From Escallonia rubra (Eukaryota; Streptophyta; Magnoliopsida; Escalloniales; Escalloniaceae): a DNA stretch of 64,000 nt. The notes under the pieces were generated by a model. The model saw only the letters and a list, made by a program, of their open reading frames with translations, ran no database searches and had not been told where the DNA came from. Made by a program: the position numbers and the translations under genes. Shown here one piece after another: positions 34,051 through 45,257 of the stretch (position 1 is its first letter; each line of letters opens with the position of its first letter). The stretch lies in assembly GCA_033065855.1 (NCBI GenBank), contig JAVXUO010002532.1:1-64000 (forward strand). The letters run 5' to 3'.

Positions 34051-35950
34051 AGTCTAAATAAGGGTACAATATATTTTTCTTTGATTTAATTGTAATCTAT
34101 GCATGCCCTATTAAGCAACTTGTTATCTTTTTTACTTTTGAGATCATGTATACATCATGTCCAAGAAGGTAATGGATACATAGTCACAGAAATGTCGTGC
34201 TTACTGACTTATTAGTTTTACCATTAGACAACTGAAAAACTTTGTAATTTTTGTAATCAATACTAATCTCCTATATATCCAAAAAAAAAGTGTGTAATTA
34301 GAACAAAACTTCAGTGCCAAGTATAATTAATCCTCTCTTTCCTTTTCTTGCTTCTTTTTTTCTGCACTCCATATGAAAGTAAAATAGTTTAAGCACCTAC
34401 CGGAATCCACTCCATAAAATCTCATGTAATTGGTGCAAGTTTGGTGCGGAGTTCGTTGATTCTTAGAGCGAATATAATCCTGTAAATAAACTGAGTAGCA
34501 AGATCATATTAACGTTGCAACACAAGTCAACTTTCAGTAAACAAACCAACATTCTCCTGGAACACCCTGGGTTATAATTAAAGATGCTAACAGGGTAGAT
34601 GCAACTTAAATTCGTAGATATATATAATTAAAGATGCTAAAATCCACTTGAAACAACCTGGCTCCTAAATAATATCCGCTTCATCCATCCAGACTACTTG
34701 CAACTTCAATTCTTGAATAACTGATGTTAACATCCACTTTCATCCAACCAAGTTACATAATCTTATGTGAGCACCTGTAATTTGAAGGAAATATTGTCAA
34801 TTTTATGCTTAGAGTTGCTACTTGAATAAGCTACACGGGGTGCACAAATAGCACAGCAAAAAAACACAAAGATTCCCATAAATAAGGAAAAAGAGGGAAT
34901 AGAGGCAATATACCATGTTACATTGTGCACTATAACATGGGGTATAAGAACATCCCATTCAACTCCTTTTCATGCAATGGAACCCTACTAACTTGAAATT
35001 AAGTGGAACCCTATTAACAGCTGCCGTGTGCTGCCTATGGGAAGTAATCAAGTATCTTAGCATCATACCTCTCAACTTGCAAAAAGAAATCACACCACCA
35101 TTATGAAAACTTCAAAATATAACTATACCCATATGGCAAACAGTAAAAGCAACTGTCTAAACAAAATGTCTATAGCAAAATACCAAAGGCTATAGAAACT
35201 TTGCTTATCATTGAAAAAAGTTAAGGAAAAATAGGCATAACCAATGGATAGCATGAACAAATATACATCCATTTCCCCAACATATTTGTAGTATACATCC
35301 ATTTCCCCAACAAATTTGTCCCCCTCTGCTCGCGCGCGCAGGGTTGGGTTTGTGGGTGGGGGGTGGACACTGATATCCCTTTAGATAGGCAACTTAAAAA
35401 AAGCTTTCCAAATTGTTAGGGAACTACAATGCGTCATTTCAAACAGCAACTAAAGAATTCAACATAGATTTGTTTCTCAGATTGACATACAGTTAATAAA
35501 GAAGTTGGAGCAACACCATGCATGCTGCGGGACATGTGGAATATATGGAGAAAGAAATCAGGGGTTTCAGTGAAGGGCAGATTGGCTGCTTTCCGAACAT
35601 GGCATTTTATTCAATAGAAAATCACTTCTTCCAATAGGTAACATAAATAACAACAAACAGCGCCAGAATTAAATCTGACTATTTGGCTAATTTTTTGCTT
35701 CACTTTTGGGAAGAGTAGTGGAGCATAGCTTTGTATCTTCGTATAGGTGACTTCTTGTTTTCACACAACTGTTGTCAGAGACCAAAAAACAACTAAAAAA
35801 CTTTTTCTCGGCGAATTATCTAAAAATACCTTCACAGCACAACACCTAACAAACATCTCTCAAGAAGAAACACGAACCTCTAAATTCTCTTGCCAACATA
35901 AGAGAGATTGACAAAACGTATTTCAAACCCAGAAAGAGCTAATTTTCAAA
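34051..35950. other. intergenic; one possible isolated exon
   Basis: No full gene is seen. On the minus strand an open segment at 34401-34479 is bounded by an acceptor-like 'ttatttacag' and a donor-like GTAGGTG (see findings). The direct repeat 'gtatacatccatttccccaac' occurs twice near 35262-35311. Otherwise AT-rich. Confidence 0.4.
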
Positions 35951-37860
35951 GCAGAGCACCTCTCCTCATTTCTCCACTGAAGCCAGATGGCAGTCGCATA
36001 ATTAGAAAGCCATTTGTGCGCTCAACTGCCCTTCTCATAGTATTCGAACAGCAGGACCCAACTCAAGTTCAACTCAGAAGGAGTCCCTGCAGGAACTCAG
36101 AAATAAGTAGACAACAGAATCCTCACCAGTACCCTAGGATCCTCAAGCCCACTATTTATAAGAGTTCGAAAAGCCATCTCATCATGCGAAAAAGTGGAGC
36201 TCCCTAGGAGTGACACTTCATCGAGCATGCCACAATTACAGGTGCTCCATGGACAATCAAATCGTGTGTTCACTCAAATTGCCCCACACAGCTTCGTGAT
36301 GTCTATCTAGGAAGACCTACTCAGAGAACGACAATGTGACCGGAGAAAGCCCTTGATCTAGCCACTAGTCCAAAGCTCTTACTAAGTCCCACAGCTGGCG
36401 TCGAGAAATACAGAGAACCTCACAGCAGTCAAGAAGGCCCAATGCCCAACAGGCATGCTAGGCATGATGCCCTTCCGAGACTTGCTCCTGTCATGGAGTC
36501 ACCTGAATGTCATGGGTTACGGGAGTTGATGAAGAGCCCCTAGTGCCGGAGCTCGTAGACTAGTAACGTAAACACCTTGGTGGAGACAGGTCCTGGAGGA
36601 GCCGCCACTCAGAGCGCGCCAAATTAGTGCCGTGAAGGATTTCACCTACCTAATGTGCCGAGATGGTGTCTCAGAGAAGTTGCCTACCAGACAGGCCGAG
36701 GTAGTGTCCTAGAGGGTCGCCTACCTAGTGGAAGAGAAGTCCTCGTGCCGGAGCACTTTTAGCTCCCTGGCAGAGATAGTGTGCCAGTGGAGTCACCTAT
36801 CCTACACTATGTCCTTGTGCAGGAGCACTAGGAGTGCGTCAAGGTAGTGTCCCGGAAGAGTCGCTTTGCGCGACATGCCGAGGTAGTGTCATGGAGGAGT
36901 TGCCTACTCGACGAGCCGAGGTAGTGTCCTGAAGGAGCCGCCTACCCAATGCACAGAGGTAGGGTCCCGAAGGAATCACCTATCTAATAGAAGAGGAGTC
37001 CTCTTGTCGGAACATTTAGAGCTCCCTAGTGAAGATAGTGTCCCAGGGAGTTGCCTGTCCCGTGAAGAGTCCTTGTGTTAGAGCACGGTAAGGAAGTGTA
37101 CTATAGGAGTTCTCTATTCGACAAAATAGGAATCCTCATGTTAGAGCACTCGAAGCTCCCTAAGGTAGTATCTAGCAGGAGCCGCCTACCTTGAGGGATA
37201 CTACACACTCTAGAGAGCAGGCCGAAGCATGTTCAAAGGCCAAGGCGAGGTACGCTTGCGGTGGTGAAGAGAAGAACCAAGGCATCAGGTGCAGCAATGT
37301 GACAGAGTGTCCAGGGCCAGTTGCAAAAGTGGCGCCACAGATGTGTGCGATGGGCACGTTCATTAAAGATAGCGTAGGGGTAAGGTGACTAAGTTTTGGG
37401 CAAGGGCACATAACAAGGTGACGACCCATGGGTGTCGCCGACGTAAGCAATTCAGGGGGACACCTAACAGGAGGCACTGCTCGAGTGCAATCGGGCTCGT
37501 GGCACGGAGGCCTAGCAACGGGTGCAATGCCGGCGACAGACGGAGATAGCGTTCAAGTGTCTCGGCGCTGGGATCATGGAGTAATTAGCTCCCAAGGAGA
37601 AAAGAGACAAGGGGGCAAGGAGAAGGCCCAAAGAAGGAGCTCCGACTGTGCCACTTGCAAGAGAGGGGATCTCACCAAACCTCACATTCAAGGATGGAAC
37701 TCTGGCCGAGCCACCCCTCCAAGGGTTTGGCTCTGGCACCGCTACCCCCTTAACGGAAGGCTATAATCGTGCCCCAGCGCCAGGCAACACCTCTAGTCGA
37801 CTCCCTTGTCTAAGAAGGCGTCAATGCCAACACTTGGAGTAATTATAGAAAATAAAGGGG
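35951..37860 (-). mobile_element. LTR-like repeat block C (minus orientation), diverged
   Basis: Parallel to block B: TATA equivalent at about 36151-36160, 'ggagctccctaggagtgaca' near 36198, 'gtgctccatggacaatcaaa' near 36242, 'cccttgatctagcc' near 36351, then arrays of 'gaggtagtgtcc.ggag' with 'gagtcgccta' (36580-37180) and the 'gaagcatgttcaaaggcc' segment near 37225. It is more decayed than B, with fewer CG dinucleotides. No coding region is supported; the LINE remnant follows directly. Confidence 0.55.
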
Positions 37861-37939
37861 CGAAACATGACTTCGACTTGCGCGCCGAGTTAATCGGATC
37901 GATACCCTTGAACTTTGGTCATTGAATATTTGTTGATGT

Positions 37940-40700
37940 GTCGTGAAATGTGACATCTAAGAGCGGCCAAAGCGTGTGGCCAAGACAAAATAGCAACAAA
38001 GTTTTAATTGTGATTGCTCTTCCACCCGATCTAGACTTCAGCAAGAAGCCAAAGAGAATCTTAAATGGCCCTTTTTTGGGGAGGAAGTGGTGGGTGTTTT
38101 GCAAGGGGATAAAGCCTTTGGTCCTGATGGTTTGGCGATAGTCTTTTTTCAGCAATGTTATGGGGTAGTTAAGATGGATTTGCTCGAATTTTAATTTGAA
38201 CCCTGACCAAGCCAGAAAAAACAGCAGTAGATTCCTCAAATACATGAGTTGATTCTCCTCTGCCTCACTGAAGATGAAGGAGTCATCAGCAAATAATGAA
38301 TGAGAAGCGACAGCCCTCCCACCCACCTTCGAGTCCCTCTCTTCGAAACCCTTGTAGCTTGTTTGTGAGTTTTGGGTGAAAAGAAGAGAAGGGAAGAAAG
38401 ATGATTAGGCCTTTCTTTATGGGTGTTTTGAGTGTTTAGGATGGACGAGAAGAATATATTATTTGATGTTGTTTGTTAGTGGATAGAAGAGAAGAGGATA
38501 AACTTTTAGGTGCCATTTGCCAAAATGCCCCTAAAGTTTTGAACTGATTTATTTTTGTTTAGACAAAAGGGGAATCTTGGTATACCAAAAGTTTCATTAA
38601 ACTTCTTTTCCTTTCTCTCCATTTCTTCAGAACTTCAAGAAGAAAGAAGCCAAAGCTTTCCTCCCTTTTTTACTTCTTTTCTCTTCTAAAAAAAACTCAC
38701 ATATTAGAGAAAATGGAGGAAAGAAGCCACTTTCCGTTCCTTTCCTCTCTTCTCTCGTATAAAAAGAAACTCACAACAGGGTGTTGGTAAAACCATCAAG
38801 TATGGCTAGGTCCATCATCCTACTAATTGCCTGCATGACAATAAAAAAAAGAAAAAGGAGAGAGCAAATCCCCTAGCCTTAAGCCCCTCGACGAGGAAAG
38901 AAACCTGTTGGGGTACAACTCACTAGCATTGAGAATCGAGCCACAAAAATATAAGACTTTATCCTCCGAGATGTCCCAAAAACCATCCTTTTATCAATAA
39001 AGCGAAAAATTCCGGTCTACCGACCGTACACCTTCGCAATATCTACACAGCAATCTTCGGGAGGCACATTTTAATCTAAAATCAACACACTCGTTAGCAA
39101 GAAGGACATATCTACAATTTGACAACCTCCCACAAATCCCAAAAACGCAATCTGAGAAATGGAGATAACATTAGGAAGAATATATTTAATCAATTTGACA
39201 TCTGAAAGAATCTTGCAGACGCAGCTCAAAAGACGGATTGACTGTGAATCTCTAGTGTCTCTCCCCCCCACCCCCCAAAACCCCACCCCAACAATCTACC
39301 TCCTTTGGAACCAAAGGCTACGATTTAAAAGTCGTTCAAACAAACCAAGACAGGAAAAAGTTAGAAAAAATGCCAAAACTAAATTAATCTCGATGGGTAA
39401 GTGACAGACGTGATTCATGTGGATGAGGCTTTCGGTTGCGGGGTTGCATATCTTCCTTGTTCTTATCTGGGTCTTCCTTAGGGACTTCTTAAAGAAGTAT
39501 AACCTGTTGGGGTCCTTTTATTGAACAGTTTGAACATTGGTGGGGTGTAATAAACAAAACCTTTCTAATGGGGGTGTACTTACCTTGATAAAAAGAAGCA
39601 TAGCTAGTCTATGAACTTATTTTATATCACTGTTAACTATTCCTATTTCTGTTGTCAAGAGGCTAGAAAGAAATTTGAGTTCATATGGGAAGGAGAAAGA
39701 GAAGAGAACAAGTATTATTTAGTTAAGTGGGATCGAGTTTGCTCACCAGTGCAACTTGCTGTTTTAGGGATTAAAAAAGACAGAGACTTCAATGTTTCAT
39801 TGCTTGGTAAACGGTCGTGGAGATTCTTGTCTGAAAATGGTGCCTACGAAAATCAGTTATAGTGGGTTAAGTATGCGGTTGGGAGCTCGGATGGTGGCTG
39901 AAAAAGGAAGGCAGCTGTGATGCTGTCAGCTTATGGGTGGGTACTAGCAACTGCTTAGCCACGTTCCTAAAATTCGGCATGATTTTTTATGCGAGGAGGA
40001 GGACCTTAGCAAATTGTTTCCATCGGTTTTCAGGTCGGCTGTTGACGAAAATCATATACAACTAATTATCTTACTTATAGTGGTGAAATAGCTTCTTGGA
40101 ACCCTGTGTTTCACAGAATTTTCCAGGACAGTGAGAAAAACATGGTGGCTGATTCTTTCAGCTGTCTTTACTCTGCTACCTGTGATCCAAGGTCAGGGAA
40201 CAGGGTGGTTTAGTCTCTGGATAAATTCACGGTGAAACCCTTTTATGGATATTTGGCATCTAAAGGAGGTACCCCCTTTCCTTAGACGGCTGTTTGGAGT
40301 ACCACCGTAAGGTGAGTTCCTTCGCTTGGGAAGCAACATATAACGCAGCGCTAACTAAAGACAACCCACGGAAGAGATATAGGATTTATGGAAATTGGTG
40401 CTTTATGTGTAAATTTGATGGGGAGAGCATTGATCATCTTCTACTGCATTGCAATGTGGCAAAGCTGTATGGGAGTTAGTCTTTTCTCTTTTGGGGTCTT
40501 GGGTCATCCCTAAATCGCTTGCGACTTAGTTGTGGAGCTAGTCCTTTTACAATAGGAAGAGAAGGATGAATGGACTTTGGGATGTTACTCCCTTGTGCAT
40601 CTATTGGTGCGTTTAGTGAGAAAGGAATATTAGGGCTTTTAAAGAAAAGGAGTCTCCAATATCTGAGCTTAGAGATTATGTCCTAAACACATAATTTTTT
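37940..40700 (+). pseudogene. LINE (L1-type) ORF2 remnant with internal inversion
   Basis: Plus strand 38050-38190: LQGDKAFGPDGLAIVFFQ, the start of a plant LINE reverse transcriptase. Minus strand, read from 39286 down to 38195: LLSCVCKILSDV with LPNVISISQIAF (39286-39071), then SSRGLRLGDLLSPFLF (about 38900-38850), then the catalytic FADDSFIF (about 38290). Plus strand again from 39650: FIWEGEREENKYYLVKWDRV and LGIKKDRDFNVSLLGKRSW, then the zf-RVT region CFMCKFDGESIDHLLLHC (about 40404-40455). Flipping the 38190-39.3/39.6 kb block restores canonical LINE order. Stops and frameshifts are frequent, so it is inactive. Confidence 0.8.
38347..38785. mobile_element. MITE-like insertion inside the inverted LINE block
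   Basis: The left end 'ttgtttgtgagttttgggtg' and the right end (reverse complement 'ctgttgtgagtttcttt') form an imperfect TIR with purine-rich inner arms. It separates the RT block ending about 38790 from the FADD block at 38345, which are contiguous in intact LINEs. Insertion into the LINE is therefore the simplest reading. The TSD is not resolved. Confidence 0.45.
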
Positions 40701-42360
40701 TTTTTTTTTTTTATCTGAGTATAGGAGTGTAGGTTCGACCGATATCCTTTTGAAATTTTTGGACAGCTGGGTAGTTGTATAGTTGTTTAGGTCGATTCCA
40801 GTTTCCTCTGGTAATTTGGGCTTGGCGGCTTTGAATATAATCTTATTAATCTAAATAACTAACCACATTTATCATTTAACACGATGAAAAATGCACCGCT
40901 GAGTACTGATCATAACTGTAGAAACAGATAAAAGCAGACACGGTCGCAAAGTTAGCATCCTTAATCAGAGAATAGATATGGCATGTGTAACACAAGGCAA
41001 GTGAAGCGCAAAATTGGACTATATAATGGATAACTACTTATCGAAAAAAGTACAACTAATACTCAACATAACGCTAGGCAACTTAGGGTATGAATATTGT
41101 TCAGTAGGAAACAAAGACATTAGCAAGTACAGATCATAATGTAAAATCTAGTAAAAGAATACTTGACGCAAAATGAGCATCCTCTGACATGTGCAAGACG
41201 TGGCACGTGAAGGGCGAAAAATAGGTCAAAAATTGGCAACTGATTATCACTTGTCTCGGGGGGGGGGGGGGGGGGAGCCAACTCGCGACTTACTACAATG
41301 GTAGGCAACTTAGGCATTGAACATTGTTCAGTAGGATACAATTCATATACATAAAACCTTTTACAACAATGACATTCATACATAAAATCTTGTACAACAA
41401 TGACATTCATAGTTTTAGAAATGCACAGACAAGAGAAGGTCATAACATTAAAGACTAGTAATAGCAGGCTTGATGTCAAAATGAGCATCCTTAACCAGAG
41501 AATGCATCTGGAAAGTATAGGTCCAAAATGCCAACTGATTATTACTTGTCAAAAAAAGCCAACTGATGATTGATTACTTGTCAGAAAAAAATGCCAACCG
41601 ATGATTCGATTCAATATAATAATAGGCAACTTAGGGATCGAATATTGTTCAGTGGGAAACAATGTATGTGCACAAAAAGACAAAAAATTGGATACACATA
41701 GACATTCATATAACTTAACCTATTTAACAAGCAGATCAAAGAAAAATAAAAGTGACTATTCATTAATATCAAATGCCAGAACTAACAAAAATAATGTTTT
41801 GATCAATAGAACATTAAGTCTTCAAGCACCACAAAAAAGCCCTTCCCCACCATGATTTATAAGAAAATTACCATAAAGAAGAGTAACAGTGGGATAGAAG
41901 TTATGCCCAAAGGATGCACATTCAATAACTGAGAGTTTATACACACTCCTCATGAAATTTCTTGATACCATCAGAATTCATCATATCCCATTAGCACACA
42001 CCGGTTACTTCGGATCCATCTAACAAGGCAAAACAATTAGCAACACTAAGAACATGAAACAGTGGAATGAGATACTATAAATGATCTTCCACTTGCACAC
42101 TACCCGCATAACTAATACTGGTAAATATTGGCAGAAAAGTACCACAGCCGAACTCATCTCCATAAATACTCAATCCCCCCACTCCCACCCCACCCAATCA
42201 TTATTATTATACCGAAAAATGGAACAAAAACGACAAAACACAAATCAGTCCAGTGGATTTCATATTGAATGACCAACTCATGTCAAATATTTAAGCAAAA
42301 AGACTTCAGCAGTAAGGAAAAGTGAAACACATTTACATAATTTATCATACATTACCTTGA
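40701..42360. other. intergenic with a dispersed local repeat
   Basis: A unit containing 'aggcaacttagg' and 'attgttcagt(a/g)gga(a/t)ac' recurs at about 41070, 41308 and 41624, with 'aatgagcatcct' companions. The block 'acaacaatgacattcat' is also doubled at 41362-41412. A G homopolymer of about 18 lies at 41258-41275. No gene is seen; the right end should include the 3' UTR of the cystatin-like gene. Confidence 0.5.
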
Positions 42361-43352
42361 TTAATTCTTAGCTTTGATCCTACAAAAGTAGATCTCGAAG
42401 GCAGATTCGCCATCCCCAGGTATTCCATCATACACCTTAGCTTGGAAGGTTTCAATCCCACCATCGGCAGCCTTGGCCAAAAAGGTAATATAAAAGATAT
42501 ACCCAGCGACAATGTCATAGTTTGCCTTCACCACATCCACAAACTCATAATTTGTACCCTAAAAAGGTTTCCCAATTTCCAGAAATAAACAAAAAAGAGG
42601 TCAGAGCCTATAATTACAAAATATGCCATCTGTTCAACTACATTTTCCCCCTTTAATTTTCTGTGAATCCTTACTGTAAATAAATACATGTCAATGTGGA
42701 CTTTTTCATGTTTTTATCCTAACTTGACTAGCCAAGTAATACTTATTTAATATATGGCTGCTAAGAGTTACGTGCACTAGTTAGCAAAAGTTAAAAGGCA
42801 AAAATCCAATGGAACGGATGAAATAAAGACATCCTGATAAAAACAATTTCTCATAGCAACATGAAAGGGAAAAAGAACGTACATTCTCGTCGTTAAACTT
42901 GGCGATCGCTTTCTTTGCATTACCAAACACCATTTCGACCTCTTTGTCTTCCCAGGTCTCCATTGGCCCCATTGGTATGGTTATATCATAGGCAACTTGT
43001 GCGATAATCGGGGCAAAGTCATCGATATCGAAACCCTGGAAACAACAATTAAAGCACGTCAATCTCCGCGATAACAGGGGCAAAGTCACGAACGTGAAAC
43101 CCTAGAAATAACATGTAAGTCAAAATCGTCGACTATAGCTACTTAGTTTTGAGCACATGAAAGAAAATTAAACATAAAAAGGGGATCACGTACTTCGCTG
43201 GCTTTAACCTGTTTGAGGTATTTGATCCAATCAGCGGGATCTATCTCGTCCTCGGACATATATCCCTCTGCATTGACGTTGTTTTGCTTGCTACCTTCTT
43301 GATCGACCTTTGGCCTTTTCGGCTCCGGTTCGGCTGCAACAGCGTCGGCCAT
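42361..43352 (-). CDS. small cystatin-like protein (phytocystatin-related)
   Basis: Three exons with GT-AG borders: 43194-43352, 42883-43035, 42361-42558. The joined frame is 510 nt, 169 aa, all junctions phase 0. The N-terminal 50 residues are charged, with a PKRPKVDQ patch that could act as a nuclear signal and an acidic YMSEDEIDPADW segment. The C-terminal half (from EVEMVFGNAKKAIAKFN) has the cystatin layout: helix, NYEFVDVVKANYDIVAGYIF where canonical cystatins have the QxVxG loop (here YDIVAG), then FLAKAADGGIETFQAKVYDG, the typical next beta strand. Cystatins inhibit papain-family proteases, but the leading Gln of QxVxG is Tyr, so inhibition is uncertain. No signal peptide. Start ATG at 43350-43352 lies about 65 bp from a TATA box. 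The 5' end is duplicated. Confidence 0.8.
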
Positions 43353-43598
43353 GCTCAGTGAACAAATCTCAAAATCGGAACCCTAATCACCGGTATGTGT
43401 GTGTGGCGTATTTGTTTTTATAGTAGGGTGTCATGGCACACATGTAGGGCCGTAAATGAACCGAGCCGTGTTGGCCATGCTCAGTGAACAAATCTCAAAA
43501 TCGGAACCCTAATCACTGGTATGTGTGTGTGGCGTATTTGTTTTTTTACTCGGGTGTCATGGCACACATGTAGGGCCGTAAATGAACTGAGCCGTTTA
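43347..43598. repeat. 126-bp tandem duplication over promoter and start codon
   Basis: 43347-43472 and 43473-43598 are near-identical. The unit runs from the start codon of the cystatin-like gene (ggccatgctcag), through its leader and TATA region, to the first 28 bases of the adjacent hAT element including one TSD. The gene-proximal copy keeps 'tttttatagtaggg' (TATA on minus); the distal copy has 'tttttttactcggg' and no TATA. The distal ATG opens a different short frame. Confidence 0.88.
43414..43423 (-). promoter_or_regulatory. TATA box of the cystatin-like gene
   Basis: The minus strand reads CTATAAAAAC about 65 bases upstream of the ATG at 43352. The equivalent place in the distal tandem copy has lost the motif. 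Confidence 0.55.
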
Positions 43599-44956
43599 CG
43601 AACGGCTCGTGGTTCATTCACCACAAAATTCGTTCACGTTCGTTCATTTAATATACGAACCGAACATGAACAGGTTTTCAGCCGAGCATCAACACACTAA
43701 AATATTCAAAAACATGTTCGCGAACAGCTCGTATAAATAATAAATTAATTATAATATGTATACAATTTTAATATTTACAATTAAATTAAATTTTAAGGTG
43801 GAGGGCCCGGAGGCTAAGCCGACACACAGTGGCCTTTGATGGCACAAAGGAAACCGTGTGTGGCACTCAACTTGCCTCTTGCAAGAAGAATCCGCCAACA
43901 AATCTCAGCAATCTACAACAAACAGTGCATCAACATTGCATAAAAAAGTAAATTTCAACATAAGGGCAAAACGGTCTCAAATATTCTCCTTACTTCAACA
44001 TCATCGTTACAACTTACAGAAGGCTTTGTTTGCATCCACAGTGTGCAATCTAGCTAAACATGCAAGCTAAAACAAAGCGAGGGACTCTTAGGTATGGGTG
44101 TACAAGTCAACCCAAAACCCCAAGCCCACTTATAAATATAAAACAACCCTTAGATAGTCCAATCTATGAAGCCCAAACACTTAAAAACCCTAAGTGTATA
44201 AACTCAAACTAAAACCTAAACCACACATATCTCACACAGCCGCACTCTGCACTCACACACAGCTGCACTTTCGTTCCCTACCTCGTCACACACACACACA
44301 CACAGAGATCGCACAAACCATCCCTCTCTCTCTCTCTCTCTCTCTCTTCAGTTTTAACTAACGGACATCCCGTTGTTGTCTTCGCCGCCGTCATCTCCAA
44401 GTTGTCGGACTCAACCTGCCGTCGGATTCAACCTTCAAAGCCGCGAAGCCAAGTTTGCGATCTGAAAAACCATCGTCTGCAAAGCCAAGGGATCAACCAG
44501 TGTTTTGCAGAATCAATCAATCATCGCATGCGGTCGAATTCAACCTTTAAAGCCGTAAAGCCAAGTTTCCGATCTGCAAAGCCATCGCCCGCAAAACCAA
44601 GTTTCTGATCTGCATCGATTAGTGTTTTTGATTGATTCTGCATCTCTCATGTATCTTCCATTTATCGTTTTTTATTAATTATGCTTGAATGATTTGAGAA
44701 TTTTGAGTAATTTTATAGGTTTGATTGGAATTGAACATGAATGCGAGCCAAATTTCCGAACTCGAGTTCGGCTTGTATTATTAAACGAGTTAAGCGAGCC
44801 GAGCTCGAATCTCACCCTCACGAACTCGAGCCGAGTTCGAACATTAATATTTTGGCTCTTAACGAACTCGAGCCGAGCTCGAACATGCCCAAATTTAAAC
44901 GAACCGAGTTCGAACACACCCATGCTCGGCTCGAACTCGGTTCGTATACAGCCCTA
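43571..44956. mobile_element. non-autonomous hAT element, 1386 bp
   Basis: The left end TAGGGCCGTAAATGAAC and the right end, reverse-complemented TAGGGCTGTATACGAAC, are inverted repeats. Both flanks carry the same 8 bases, CACACATG (43563-43570 and 44957-44964), the TSD size of hAT elements. Sub-terminal zones are full of 'gaaccgag / ctcggttc / gaactcgag' motifs. There is no transposase; the interior has (CA)n and (TC)n microsatellites near 44290-44347. Open frames inside are repeat-derived. Confidence 0.9.
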
Positions 44957-44964
44957 CACACATG

Positions 44965-45257
44965 TGCGTAAAAATAAATAAAAATAAAATCAAAGTAAGT
45001 AAGTAAATAAAGATTGTCAAAAAGTTTAAGAGAAATCAAATGTCAGTAGTTATTTGATTGTCAAAAATTTTAAAGATTGTCAAAAAATTTAAGCCACCGG
45101 TCATTCTGTCCTGGACTTGGTGCAAGATACTGAAATTGAGAGAGCAAGTGCAGAAATTCTGTACATATCATGTGGGCAATAGTAAACATATATATTTGCC
45201 TTTGAATGGATAAATAGCTAACTGATGAAAGTTTAATCAACCTGTATGATCATAGAA
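44965..45257. other. short AT-rich spacer
   Basis: Nothing recognisable between the hAT element and the LINE 3' remnant, apart from a doubled 'agattgtcaaaaa.tttaag' near 45012 and 45074. Confidence 0.4.
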
